A DNA stretch of 17,708 nt from Deltaproteobacteria bacterium (GTDB lineage Bacteria; Desulfobacterota_B; Binatia; Bin18), in the NCBI GenBank assembly GCA_012271025.1, contig JAAXHF010000044.1, forward strand, positions 1-17,708. The letters are read 5' to 3'. The notes below the pieces were generated by a model. It searched no databases. It was not told the DNA's origin and saw only the letters and a program-made list of their open reading frames with translations. The stretch's first letter is position 1, and each line of letters begins with the position of its first letter. The translations under genes and the position numbers were made by a program. Below, piece by piece: positions 6,627 to 13,723 of this stretch.

Positions 6627-7814
6627 TCAGGCCGCTTCAAGCGGGTATAGTCGCAGGGCGTTATCCCACATGATCTTGCGCTTGCTGTCCTCGGACACCC
6701 CCGGCAGGCCGAGCAGTTCCTCGGCCGCGCCGGCATATTTTCGTCCCTCGGGATGACCGAAGTCGGTCGCGGTCACGATATTGTCGTCACCCATCACCTC
6801 GATGACCTGCTTGATGCCGGGGTCATCCTGGTCGGCCGCGATGTAGCACTGGCGCTGGAAGTAGTCGATGGGGTGCAGCTTGAGACCCGGATTTTCCAGG
6901 TCGCGGAAACCGCCCTGTACGCCGGCGTCCATGCGGTCGATCCAGAACGCGACCCAGCCCGCCCCGGATTCCAGATGCACCACGCGCAGCTTTGGATGGC
7001 GTTCGAGCACCCCGCCCATAATCAGTGCCGCGCTGGCAATCATATTGCCCATGGTGAAGGCCATTGTGCCCTGGATGGAACGCAGCCGGGGCAGGTAGTA
7101 GTACAGCATCTCGTCTGCGGCATTGCCCGCCCCGACATGGATGGCCAGCGGCACGTCGAGGTCCTCCAGGGTACTCCACAGCCGGTCATACACGGCGTCG
7201 TACATGCGGTATTCGCCGACCGGGGTGGGGTTGATGTGGACCGCCTTGAAGCCAAAGTCTTTGATGCAGCGCCGCACCTCTCGGATCGCCTCGTCTGGGT
7301 CGCGCAGGTCGATGGACGCCGCACCAACGACCCGGTCGCCGGCCTCGGTGCAGAAATCGTGCAGCCAGTTGTTGTAGGCCCGACGGTAGGCTGCGGCGGT
7401 GTCCGCCTTGAGCTGAGGAACCGCAGTCACGTACAGGCCGACGGTCGGATAGATCACCATATAATCAATACCGGTGCGCTCCAGGGCCAGCTTGTACAGC
7501 TCGGGCGGAAAGCCCTTGCGGGCAAAGCCGGCATAGGCGTCGTTGTGCTCGGGCATGACAATACGCGTGCCCGCGTCGCCCAGGGTGAGTTCACCGTCGG
7601 GCATCGGGTCGCGGCCAAACGGCATGACATAGTCTTGGTCGCTGTCGGTCGCCGGGATGGTCACCGAAATACCAAAGCCGAGCGGCTCACCCTGATAATC
7701 GACCCACGCGTGCGGCATGTCGGAACGAAACGGCGCCTCAAGATACTGCTCAAACATGTCGGCCGGTTCGAGGATGTGCGAATCGCTGTCAATGAATTTA
7801 TAGCCCTGGTACAT
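6627..7814 (-). CDS. Amidohydrolase family protein (amidohydrolase_2)
   Basis: A 395-residue metal-dependent hydrolase/decarboxylase of the amidohydrolase_2 group. It opens with YKFIDSDSHILEP, the DxH variant of the HxH metal motif (D11, H13). Further family positions are FKAVHINPTPVGEYRM, VPLAIHVGAGNA (metal His), LRVVHLESGAGWVAFWIDRMD, and VTATDFGHPEG, where the Asp is the last metal ligand. The terminal helix KIMWDNALRLYPL is characteristic. The ATG at 7814 is chosen since AGGAGG lies 9 nt upstream; an ATG 24 nt further up has no ribosome site. It is divergent from the DEAD-box helicase gene and convergent with the upstream LLM gene, so it stands alone. Relatives act on aromatic or lactone carboxylates, but the substrate here is unknown. 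Confidence 0.92.
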   Translation of the reverse strand: MYQGYKFIDSDSHILEPADMFEQYLEAPFRSDMPHAWVDYQGEPLGFGISVTIPATDSDQDYVMPFGRDPMPDGELTLGDAGTRIVMPEHNDAYAGFARKGFPPELYKLALERTGIDYMVIYPTVGLYVTAVPQLKADTAAAYRRAYNNWLHDFCTEAGDRVVGAASIDLRDPDEAIREVRRCIKDFGFKAVHINPTPVGEYRMYDAVYDRLWSTLEDLDVPLAIHVGAGNAADEMLYYYLPRLRSIQGTMAFTMGNMIASAALIMGGVLERHPKLRVVHLESGAGWVAFWIDRMDAGVQGGFRDLENPGLKLHPIDYFQRQCYIAADQDDPGIKQVIEVMGDDNIVTATDFGHPEGRKYAGAAEELLGLPGVSEDSKRKIMWDNALRLYPLEAA

Positions 7815-7918
7815 GCTGCTCCTCCTGTGCCGGAACACGGGCCACTATGGCCGCCCCAATCGTATCAAGTCAAGAGACGTACCGGCCCCTGAGACCGGCG
7901 ATTGGATGCGACTGGCGT

Positions 7919-7941
7919 CTGACCGACCGGTCAGCTAGAAT
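7919..7941 (+). promoter_or_regulatory. Operator-like palindrome next to a -10 box, upstream of the helicase
   Basis: CTGACCGACCGGTCAG (7919-7934) has inverted arms CTGACC/GGTCAG and contains the perfect palindrome GACCGGTC. It is followed by TAGAAT (7936-7941), a 5-of-6 match to the -10 consensus. No good -35 is seen at 16-18 nt spacing. GACCGACCGGTC-like sites are common operators of TetR-family repressors (known family pattern). Placement over the spacer would block polymerase. The leader to the TTG start would be only about 16 nt. Confidence 0.45.
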
Positions 7942-7964
7942 AGAGGTCCAAAGGAGAAACGTGT

Positions 7965-9194
7965 TTGACGACATTTCCCGAACTCGGACTCAGATCCGAA
8001 CTGCTCCGTGCCCTTGATGACGTTCGCTATACGGTCCCCACGCCAGTCCAGAGTGAGGCCATCCCGGTCGTGCTGGACGGGAAAGACTTGCTCGCCTGCG
8101 CGCAAACCGGGACCGGAAAAACCGCCGGATTTCTGCTGCCTATCCTGCACGAGCTGGCCTATGCCAAAGGTCCCCGCTTACGGGCCCTGGTCCTCAGCCC
8201 GACCCGCGAGCTGGCCGCTCAGCTCGGCAAGAGCGCCCTCAGGTATGGCAAATACCTCCAGCTGCGCTCGGCGGTGGTGTTCGGTGGGGTGGGACTCGGC
8301 CCCCAGATCGACCAGCTGGAACGCGGCGTAGACCTGCTGATCGCCACCCCCGGCCGGCTGCTCGACCACATGCAGCGGGGCAACCTGAGCTTCCACGCCC
8401 TGAGCGCGGTCGTGCTCGACGAGGCCGACCGGATGCTCGATATGGGGTTCTTGCCCGATGTGCGGCGTATCCTCAACGCCCTGCCGGCCGAACGTCAGAC
8501 GCTGCTGTTCTCGGCCACCATGCCGGCCGAGATCGAGCGCCTGGCCCACGATGTCATGCAGTCTCCGGTTGTGATTGATGTCGGGCCCCGAGCCACGCCG
8601 GTTTCGACCGTGCGCCAGGTGCTGTATCTGGTCGAGGCCGAACAGAAGGGCCGTCTGCTCCACTATCTGCTGCGGCGGGGACGGCTGCGGCACGTGCTGG
8701 TCTTTACCCGGACCAAGAGTCGGGCCGACTGGCTGGCCCGCCAGCTGGGCGAGACCGGCCGTCAGGTGGAAGCCCTGCACGGCGACAAAAGCCAGCGGCT
8801 GCGGACGCGCGCCCTGGACGGCTTTCGGGCCGGACGGATTGACGTGCTGGTGGCGACCGATGTGGCGGCCCGCGGTCTGGACGTGCAGGGCATCTCGCAC
8901 GTCATCAACTTCGACGTGCCGCAGGTCGCCGACGACTACATCCACCGGATCGGGCGGACCGCCCGCGCCGAGGCTCAGGGCGACGCCATCTCGCTGGCCT
9001 GCCTGGACGAGCTGAGCTATGTCCGGGCTATTGAGCGCAGCCTCGGCGCCGCAATCCCGCGCAAAATGGTGCGCGGCTTTGAGCCGGGTCCCCTGACCGT
9101 GCGTCAGTTTACCCAACCCCAGGCGTCGCGGGCGGCGCGACTGGCCACCGGCGCGATTCGGCACTTTGCTCCGCGCGGCCAGAAACGCTGGTAG
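7965..9194 (+). CDS. DEAD-box ATP-dependent RNA helicase (RhlE-like)
   Basis: A 409-residue RNA helicase with both RecA-like domains. All core motifs are visible: Q motif region (Y22 to Q29), motif I AQTGTGKT (46-53), [15 protein letters not shown], motif [15 protein letters not shown], motif [18 protein letters not shown], motif [11 protein letters not shown] and motif [10 protein letters not shown]. It unwinds structured RNA using ATP in ribosome assembly, mRNA decay or cold adaptation. There is only a short tail after domain 2, without the long basic or RRM-type extension of DbpA/DeaD. The start is a TTG at 7965 with AAGGAG 8 nt upstream; the frame then reads [16 protein letters not shown], matching the usual family N-terminus. 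A GTG 4 nt earlier is in another frame. It has its own promoter region with a TetR-like palindrome and no co-directional neighbour. Confidence 0.95.
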   Translation: MTTFPELGLRSELLRALDDVRYTVPTPVQSEAIPVVLDGKDLLACAQTGTGKTAGFLLPILHELAYAKGPRLRALVLSPTRELAAQLGKSALRYGKYLQLRSAVVFGGVGLGPQIDQLERGVDLLIATPGRLLDHMQRGNLSFHALSAVVLDEADRMLDMGFLPDVRRILNALPAERQTLLFSATMPAEIERLAHDVMQSPVVIDVGPRATPVSTVRQVLYLVEAEQKGRLLHYLLRRGRLRHVLVFTRTKSRADWLARQLGETGRQVEALHGDKSQRLRTRALDGFRAGRIDVLVATDVAARGLDVQGISHVINFDVPQVADDYIHRIGRTARAEAQGDAISLACLDELSYVRAIERSLGAAIPRKMVRGFEPGPLTVRQFTQPQASRAARLATGAIRHFAPRGQKRW

Positions 9195-9222
9195 GCCACG
9201 GCCAAGCGCCCCGGCCGACGGG

Positions 9223-10095
9223 TCAGGACAGGAAGGCCCGGGCGTTGTCTTCCAGCCTGGCCAGGGTTTTTTCCGTATCCACATCGGCCATGAACAAGAC
9301 CAGTTCCTGAACCCCGATCTCTTCCAGCTGTGACAGCTTGTCCGGATTGTCCTTCAGCTCCTGGCCGTCGGCCAGCATGGAGAAGGACAGCTGGGAAAAA
9401 TCCCGGCCGCGGTCGGCCATCAGGGCTTTGAGCCGCTCGGTCCGCTCGCGCAGCGCATCGACCGGAATCGGACCGGGCTGCCAGCCCTCGCCCAGGTCGG
9501 CCACGCGTTTGAGGGCGGGCAGGCTCTCGCCGCCGAAGATCATCGGTGGGTGGGGTTTCTGGACCGGCAACGGCTGGGCGTACAGGTCGGGAAAGGAGAA
9601 ATACCGGCCCTCAAAGCTGGCCGCCCCGTCTGTCCAGATAGCCTTCATCAGCCGCAGGTATTCGCGGGTTCGGCTGCCGCGCTCGGAGAAGGTCTCTCCC
9701 AGGGCCTCGAATTCTTCGGCCAGCCAGCCCACCCCGACCCCGAACTGAAAGCGGCCGTTGGCGACCATGTCGAGGGTGGCCACGGCCTTGGCGACGTGCA
9801 GCGGGTTGCGATACGGGACGACAATGACGCTGGTGCCGATCTGGATGGTCTGCGTGCTGGCGGCAATACCGGCCAAGAGCACAAAGGGGTCGGGAAACGG
9901 CAGGCGGCGGGGGAAGCTGGTCGAGCCGTCCGGGGTGTACGGGTAGGCCGATTCGATTTTCTCCGGAATAACAATATGATCGCCCAGCCAGGCCGAGTGA
10001 TAGCCGAGTGTTTCGGCCCTCTGGGCAATGCGGATATAATCGGCCGCGCTCGGCCGCATGCCGACGCCCAGCGAGTAATGGATGCCAAACTTCAT
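9223..10095 (-). CDS. LLM class oxidoreductase, F420-type (Rv2161c-like)
   Basis: A 290-residue luciferase-superfamily protein of the type annotated as F420-dependent (TIGR03619-like). Seen are MKFGIHYSLG, GYHSAWLGDHIVIPE (31-45), the paired motifs IGTSVIVVPYRNPLHVAKAVATLDMVANGRFQFGVGVGWLAEEFEALG, and QKPHPPMIFGGESLPALKRVADLGEGWQPG. The WLGDH and GVGWL segments line the cofactor pocket in this group. AAGGAGG lies 5 nt before the ATG at 10095; an ATG 42 nt upstream lacks a site. It is a clear paralogue of the 12822-13700 protein, sharing VPYR.P, GVG.GW..EEF and HPP segments. It is divergent from the deacylase gene and convergent with the helicase. The F420 claim rests on family resemblance; no F420 biosynthesis gene is in the window. 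Confidence 0.92.
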   Translation of the reverse strand: MKFGIHYSLGVGMRPSAADYIRIAQRAETLGYHSAWLGDHIVIPEKIESAYPYTPDGSTSFPRRLPFPDPFVLLAGIAASTQTIQIGTSVIVVPYRNPLHVAKAVATLDMVANGRFQFGVGVGWLAEEFEALGETFSERGSRTREYLRLMKAIWTDGAASFEGRYFSFPDLYAQPLPVQKPHPPMIFGGESLPALKRVADLGEGWQPGPIPVDALRERTERLKALMADRGRDFSQLSFSMLADGQELKDNPDKLSQLEEIGVQELVLFMADVDTEKTLARLEDNARAFLS

Positions 10096-10166
10096 AGGTC
10101 CTCCTTGTGGATGCGCGTGGGGTGTGGTCGCTGCCATAGCACATCTCGCGGCCCGGTCTCAACGTC

Positions 10167-10190
10167 GGGGCGGGTTTGAAACCCGTCCCC
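10167..10190. repeat. Palindromic GGGGCGGGTTT/AAACCCGTCCCC element
   Basis: A 24-nt imperfect palindrome (one bulged base) in the divergent gap between the LLM and deacylase genes. It resembles the GGGCGGGTTTCAAACCCGCCC-type palindromes scattered between genes in many bacterial genomes (from memory). It ends 19 nt upstream of a TTGACA box, so it could also affect transcription of the deacylase gene. Confidence 0.65.
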
Positions 10191-10209
10191 ACACATCTCC
10201 TGTTTTTCC

Positions 10210-10239
10210 TTGACAATGCGGCCCGGTGTTCTCTATTGC
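10210..10239 (+). promoter_or_regulatory. Probable sigma-70 promoter of the deacylase gene
   Basis: A consensus TTGACA (10210-10215) is followed by either TCTATT at 16-nt spacing or TATTGC at 18-nt spacing. The start codon is about 30 nt beyond. The -35 box is perfect; the -10 is weak, which leaves the exact start uncertain. Confidence 0.5.
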
Positions 10240-10271
10240 ATAGGAGACGCTGACACAACACGGAGGCAGCC

Positions 10272-11963
10272 ATGGCATACGACCTCGTGATTCAAAACGG
10301 TACGGTGATTGACGGCACCGGCGCGCCGCAGTTTCGGGCCGATGTCGCCGTTGCGGGCGGTCGGATTGTGGAGCTGGGAGACCATCTCGACGGGGCAGGC
10401 CAGACCATTGATGCCGACGGGCTGATGGTCGCCCCCGGCTTTATCGACCCCCACACCCATTACGACGCCCAGATCTGCTGGGACCCCCGGATCAGCTGTT
10501 CGGCCTGGCACGGCGTGACCAGTGTGGTGATGGGCAACTGCGGCGTTGGCCTTGCTCCGTGCCGGCCGCAGCAGCATGAGGCCCTGGCCTGGGATCTGGT
10601 CAACGTCGAGGGCATGTCCTACGACGTGCTGTCCAAGGGCGTGGGCTGGGGCTGGGAGAGTTTCGCCGAATACATGCGGGTGCCGACCCGGAACGGGATC
10701 GGGATCAACATGGGCTTTCTCATGGCCCTGACGCCGCTGCGCTCCTACGTGATCGGCGAACACGCCCAGGAGCGGGCGGCCACCCCCGACGAAACGGCCC
10801 AGATCAGCGCACTGCTGCGCGAGGGCATGCAGGCCGGTGCGCTCGGCTTCTCGACCACCCTGGCCACCCAGCACGTCGGCTACAAGGGCCGTCCGCTAGC
10901 CTGCCGGCTGGCCAGCCGTGACGAGCTGGCCAGCTATGCCCACGTCCTGCGAGCCCTCGGCTATGGGGCGATTGAGGTCAATCTGGGTGGGGCCGGTTCG
11001 TCCATCATTCCCCAGGAACAGCTGGATATGGTTGACTTTCTGCTGACCGAAAGCCAGCGCCCGGTCACCTGGCTGTCGGTCCAGACCCGCAACGACCAGC
11101 CCACCGCCCATCGCGAGCTGCTGGACAAAACCGCCGCCCTCATTCGGCGCGGGGCGATTCCCCAGGCCAGCTGCCAGCCGACCGAGATTCAGTTCAACCT
11201 GCGCAACCCGTTTATTCTGGGGCCGTACGAAGTCTGTCACCAACTGTTCAACCGCCCGGCCGAAGAGCAGGCCACAATTTATGCCGATCCGGCCTTCCGG
11301 GCGGCTTTTCGTCGGGCCTACACCAGCAGTCCCAAGGCGTTCAGCGGCCAGTGGCAGCGCATTCAGGTGTGTATCGTCGAAAAGCCTGAGCACCGCGACT
11401 GGTTGGGCAAGACGATTGCCGAGTTGAGCCAGCGCCAGGGCAAAGATCCCCTGGATACCTTTTTTGACTGCGCCCTGGCCGACAAGCTGGGGACCAGCTT
11501 TTCCATGGCCGCCCTGAATTTCGATCCCCCGCTGCTGCAAGAGGTGGTGACCGATGCGCGGGTGATGATCGGCCTGTCCGACGCCGGGGCGCATGTCGAT
11601 ATGCTGTGCAACACCGGCTACCCGACCTATTTGCTGGGCACCTGGGTGCGTGAGCGGCAGACCATGAGCTGGGAGCGCGCGGTACAGCGCATCACGTCCG
11701 AGCCGGCACGCTTCTTCGGCCTGCACGAGCGGGGCACGATTGCCTGCGGGAAGGCCGCCGACCTGGTGGTGTTCGACCCGCGCACGGTCGGCGCGGGAGA
11801 GAAACAGCTGCTCGAAGATCTGCCGGGCGGGGAGGGTCGCTTTGTCCAGTACGCCGAAGGCATTCAGTCGGTGCTGGTCAACGGCGTGCCGGTCGTGGCC
11901 GACGGTCGGGACTGTGGCCGGCTGCCGGGTCAGGTGTTGCGAGCCGGCCGGAAGGCCGGGTAG
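10272..11963 (+). CDS. N-acyl-D-amino-acid deacylase-like amidohydrolase (D-aminoacylase family)
   Basis: The 563-residue product is an amidohydrolase_3/D-aminoacylase superfamily metalloenzyme. It opens with the composite beta domain [29 protein letters not shown], then the metal motif [13 protein letters not shown] (H61, H63) and the highly typical [17 protein letters not shown] with C90 as metal-bridging candidate. [34 protein letters not shown] (catalytic Asp region) and the C-terminal [16 protein letters not shown] complete the fold. D-aminoacylases hydrolyse N-acyl-D-amino acids; relatives act on dihydropyrimidines and other N-acyl compounds, and this protein is longer (family about 480-590), so the substrate is open. 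GGAGG lies 5 nt before the ATG. It is monocistronic, with its own TTGACA promoter, and a heptamer repeat array begins two bases after its stop codon. Confidence 0.93.
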   Translation: MAYDLVIQNGTVIDGTGAPQFRADVAVAGGRIVELGDHLDGAGQTIDADGLMVAPGFIDPHTHYDAQICWDPRISCSAWHGVTSVVMGNCGVGLAPCRPQQHEALAWDLVNVEGMSYDVLSKGVGWGWESFAEYMRVPTRNGIGINMGFLMALTPLRSYVIGEHAQERAATPDETAQISALLREGMQAGALGFSTTLATQHVGYKGRPLACRLASRDELASYAHVLRALGYGAIEVNLGGAGSSIIPQEQLDMVDFLLTESQRPVTWLSVQTRNDQPTAHRELLDKTAALIRRGAIPQASCQPTEIQFNLRNPFILGPYEVCHQLFNRPAEEQATIYADPAFRAAFRRAYTSSPKAFSGQWQRIQVCIVEKPEHRDWLGKTIAELSQRQGKDPLDTFFDCALADKLGTSFSMAALNFDPPLLQEVVTDARVMIGLSDAGAHVDMLCNTGYPTYLLGTWVRERQTMSWERAVQRITSEPARFFGLHERGTIACGKAADLVVFDPRTVGAGEKQLLEDLPGGEGRFVQYAEGIQSVLVNGVPVVADGRDCGRLPGQVLRAGRKAG

Positions 11964-11965
11964 AG

Positions 11966-12007
11966 GTCAAAAGTCAAAAGGCAAAAGTCAAAAGGCAAAG
12001 GTCAAAA
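11966..12007. repeat. Tandem heptamer array, six units of GKCAAAR
   Basis: Six back-to-back 7-mers, each fitting G[T/G]CAAA[A/G], start two bases after the deacylase stop codon (TAG at 11961-11963). The last unit runs into CGGAAGGCAC, a flank that recurs at 12751-12760. AT-rich low-complexity heptamer arrays of this kind are known from cyanobacteria and other genomes as STRR-like repeats (family knowledge). They have no coding potential. Confidence 0.85.
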
Positions 12008-12040
12008 CGGAAGGCACAGTAGCGGTTGTCTATTTTTGTG

Positions 12041-12217
12041 GTGTCTCACTTTGCAATTCTCTTTTCGGGGCGGACTCTCCCAGCGCAGAAATCCCCCTGC
12101 GCTTTCGCGCTTCCCCCTTTGAAAAAGGGGGATTGAGGGGGATTTGCTCGGCGTGGCGACCGCCCTCGGAGCGGGCCGCTGGGGATGAGACAGGCAATCA
12201 TTTGCAAACTGAGACAC
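12041..12217. repeat. Pair of 16-nt inverted repeats bounding a 177-bp segment
   Basis: GTGTCTCACTTTGCAA (12041-12056) matches the reverse complement of 12202-12217 at 15 of 16 positions. The two copies face each other and enclose the folded C-rich element at 12089-12145. This looks like the termini of a small non-autonomous mobile element (MITE). I see no target-site duplication, and a direct TCTATTTTTG repeat lies outside the left arm and just outside the right arm. With the array before it, this accounts for the gene-free stretch 11964-12277. Confidence 0.55.
12089..12145. repeat. Nested C5/G5 hairpin element
   Basis: An outer stem AAATCCCCCT (12089-12098) / AGGGGGATTT (12136-12145) encloses a small GCGC hairpin and a strong inner stem TCCCCCTTT (12112-12120) / AAAGGGGGA (12124-12132) with a 3-nt loop. 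Elements with AATCCCCC and CCCCCTTT arms are recurrent intergenic repeats in many bacteria (from memory). Located between the convergent deacylase and VOC genes, it could stop transcription from either side. Confidence 0.75.
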
Positions 12218-12277
12218 TGCCTCTATTTTTGCTGTTTGTCTTACCTTCGTCTTTGTTCAACGTCGGATGAGGCTTCG

Positions 12278-12676
12278 CTAATCTGACCTATTCATCTGCT
12301 CGGCCGTATAGTCGCGGGTCAAGAGTTCGAGGATATGGCCGTTCGGGTCCCGGAAGTAGACCCCGCGCCCGCCATTCCAGTGGTTGAGCTTCATGTCGTC
12401 GAGCGTCCACGGCTCGCTGCCATAGACTAGGCCAGCGTTCACAATGCGCCCGAAGATCTCGTCGAACTCGGCCTCGCTCACTTTGAAGGCGTAGTGTGCG
12501 GGCGGGAAAGACTTGCGGTTGTCGAAATCCAGCGTCAGGGACTGGCTGGGGATCTTAATGGGTGCGAAGTGGCCCATCGGGCCCTCGTACTTGAAGCCGA
12601 ATATACGCTCGTAAAAGCGCACGGATTCCTCCTTGTCATGGGCGGGAACGATCAGGTGATTGAGTTCGATGGTCAT
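12278..12676 (-). CDS. VOC (glyoxalase/bleomycin-resistance/dioxygenase) superfamily protein
   Basis: At 132 residues this is a complete single VOC module pair, likely working as a dimer. It begins MTIELNHLIVPAHDKEESVRFYERIFGF, with metal ligand candidates H7, H61 (PAHYAFKV) and E117 (HILELLT), and carries GGRGVYFRDPNGHILEL, the usual second beta-alpha-beta motif. Members are glyoxalases, extradiol dioxygenases, epimerases or resistance proteins that bind a divalent metal; the reaction here is unknown. AAGGAGG lies 9 nt ahead of the ATG. It lies 145 nt downstream of the LLM gene on the same strand, but a long inverted heptamer repeat fills that gap, and related repeats lie on its other side. 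Whether it belongs to the LLM-symporter operon or is a separately acquired unit is unclear. Confidence 0.9.
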   Translation of the reverse strand: MTIELNHLIVPAHDKEESVRFYERIFGFKYEGPMGHFAPIKIPSQSLTLDFDNRKSFPPAHYAFKVSEAEFDEIFGRIVNAGLVYGSEPWTLDDMKLNHWNGGRGVYFRDPNGHILELLTRDYTAEQMNRSD

Positions 12677-12715
12677 TGGGGCGACCTCCTTCGCTTACGG
12701 GCGGGACGGGGAAAA

Positions 12716-12811
12716 ATCAAAGGGCAAAAGTCAAAGAGCAAAAGTCAAAACGGAAGACACGCTAGCAGTTTTCCACTTTTGACCTTTGCGTTTTGCCATT
12801 TGACCTTTGCC
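12716..12811. repeat. Long inverted repeat built of degenerate TCAAAR heptamers
   Basis: Five 7-mers (NKCAAAR) at 12716-12750 face five inverted copies at 12777-12811; about 27 of 35 positions pair. The 26-nt loop has GGAA/TTCC ends that extend the stem and holds the palindrome GCTAGC. The left arm and first loop bases share a stretch of about 34 nt with 11995-12028, in direct orientation. The element fills most of the gap between the LLM and VOC genes and ends 10 nt before the LLM stop codon. Confidence 0.8.
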
Positions 12812-12821
12812 TTGCCTCCTT

Positions 12822-13700
12822 CTAGCCGCGCTGCGACATGGTCTGGGCGTAGCGCCTGATTTCGGCAAACAGCTTGGGCGTTTCTTCATCGGTCGCCGAC
12901 ACCAGGCCGTACAGGACGTGAGCGCCCAGCTTGTCAAAGACATCGGCCACCGCCTCGGTTGCGTCCGTGCCGACCAGGCAGGTGATTTCGAGCTGGCTGA
13001 AATCGCGTCCCGCCTCGGCCATCAGCGAGCGCAGCTGGTCAAGCTTCTGGCCGATCACGTCCGGCATCAGGCCGGCCGGTTGCCAGCCGTCGGCACAGCG
13101 CACGACGCGGCGCAGGGCGGCCGTGGTGTTGCCGCCGACCCAGATCGGCGGGTGGGGCTTGTGGACCGGGTAGGGGCCAAAGTTCACGTCCCGGTCAATG
13201 GTCACGAAGCGGCCCTCAATACGCGGATGGGCGTCCGTCCACAGGGCTTTCATGACCTCAATGTATTCGTCGGTCATGCGTCCCCGCTCGGCAAACGGGG
13301 CGTTCAGAAAATTGAACTCCTCCTCGATCCAGCCGCTGCCAACGCCGGCAATAATGCGTCCGTCGGAGAGCTTGTCGAGGGTGGCGACCATCTTGGCCGT
13401 GACTGCGGGGTGCCGATAGGGAACGATAAAGACGCTGGTTCCCAGCCGGACAGTGGAAGTAATCGAGGCCATGAAGCCCAGCATGGCAAAGCAGTCCGGC
13501 CAGTGCTGGTCCTGATACATGTGGATCTGAGGGTCCTCGACCGGCAGCGGAAACTTGGAGTTGATCTTGCGCGGCGGCAGGACGTGGTCGCCGATCAGGA
13601 TCGACTCATAGCCCAGCTCTTCGGCCAGCTGGCAGATATCTTTGAGCACGGCCGGATCGGTGACCGACACGCCGTTGGCCAAGTGTAAACCGTATCGCAT
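12822..13700 (-). CDS. LLM class oxidoreductase, F420-type (Rv2161c-like)
   Basis: The 292-residue luciferase-superfamily protein is a paralogue of 9223-10095. Visible are MRYGLHLANG, GYESILIGDHVLPP (30-43), LGTSVFIVPYRHPAVTAKMVATLDKLSDGRIIAGVGSGWIEEEFNFL, and HKPHPPIWVGGNTTAALRRVVRCADGWQP. Members oxidise or reduce small substrates with F420 or FMN; substrate unknown. Two starts compete. The ATG at 13700 has GGAGG 4 nt upstream and fits the family N-terminus. An ATG at 13727 overlaps the symporter stop as ATGA but has no ribosome site and adds a Pro/Asn/Gly-rich leader, so 13700 is used. It is the last gene of the LLM-symporter-LLM operon, 23 nt after the symporter gene, and is followed by the inverted heptamer repeat. 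Confidence 0.92.
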   Translation of the reverse strand: MRYGLHLANGVSVTDPAVLKDICQLAEELGYESILIGDHVLPPRKINSKFPLPVEDPQIHMYQDQHWPDCFAMLGFMASITSTVRLGTSVFIVPYRHPAVTAKMVATLDKLSDGRIIAGVGSGWIEEEFNFLNAPFAERGRMTDEYIEVMKALWTDAHPRIEGRFVTIDRDVNFGPYPVHKPHPPIWVGGNTTAALRRVVRCADGWQPAGLMPDVIGQKLDQLRSLMAEAGRDFSQLEITCLVGTDATEAVADVFDKLGAHVLYGLVSATDEETPKLFAEIRRYAQTMSQRG

Positions 13701-13723
13701 TGTTCCTCCGTTGTGTGGGTTGC

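Noticed and set aside
6753..7892. Plus-strand frame of 379 codons opposite the amidohydrolase
   Set aside because: Shadow of the minus-strand gene; no ribosome site or recognisable domain.
8178..9284. Minus-strand frame of 368 codons opposite the DEAD-box helicase
   Set aside because: The plus strand carries every helicase motif; this frame is compositional noise.
11740..12270. Plus-strand frame of 176 codons running from the deacylase gene through the repeats
   Set aside because: Out-of-frame overlap with the deacylase and then translation of repeat DNA; not a gene.
11966..12811. Repeats considered as a CRISPR array
   Set aside because: Units are 7 nt with no spacers; no palindromic 24-40 nt repeats and no cas genes.
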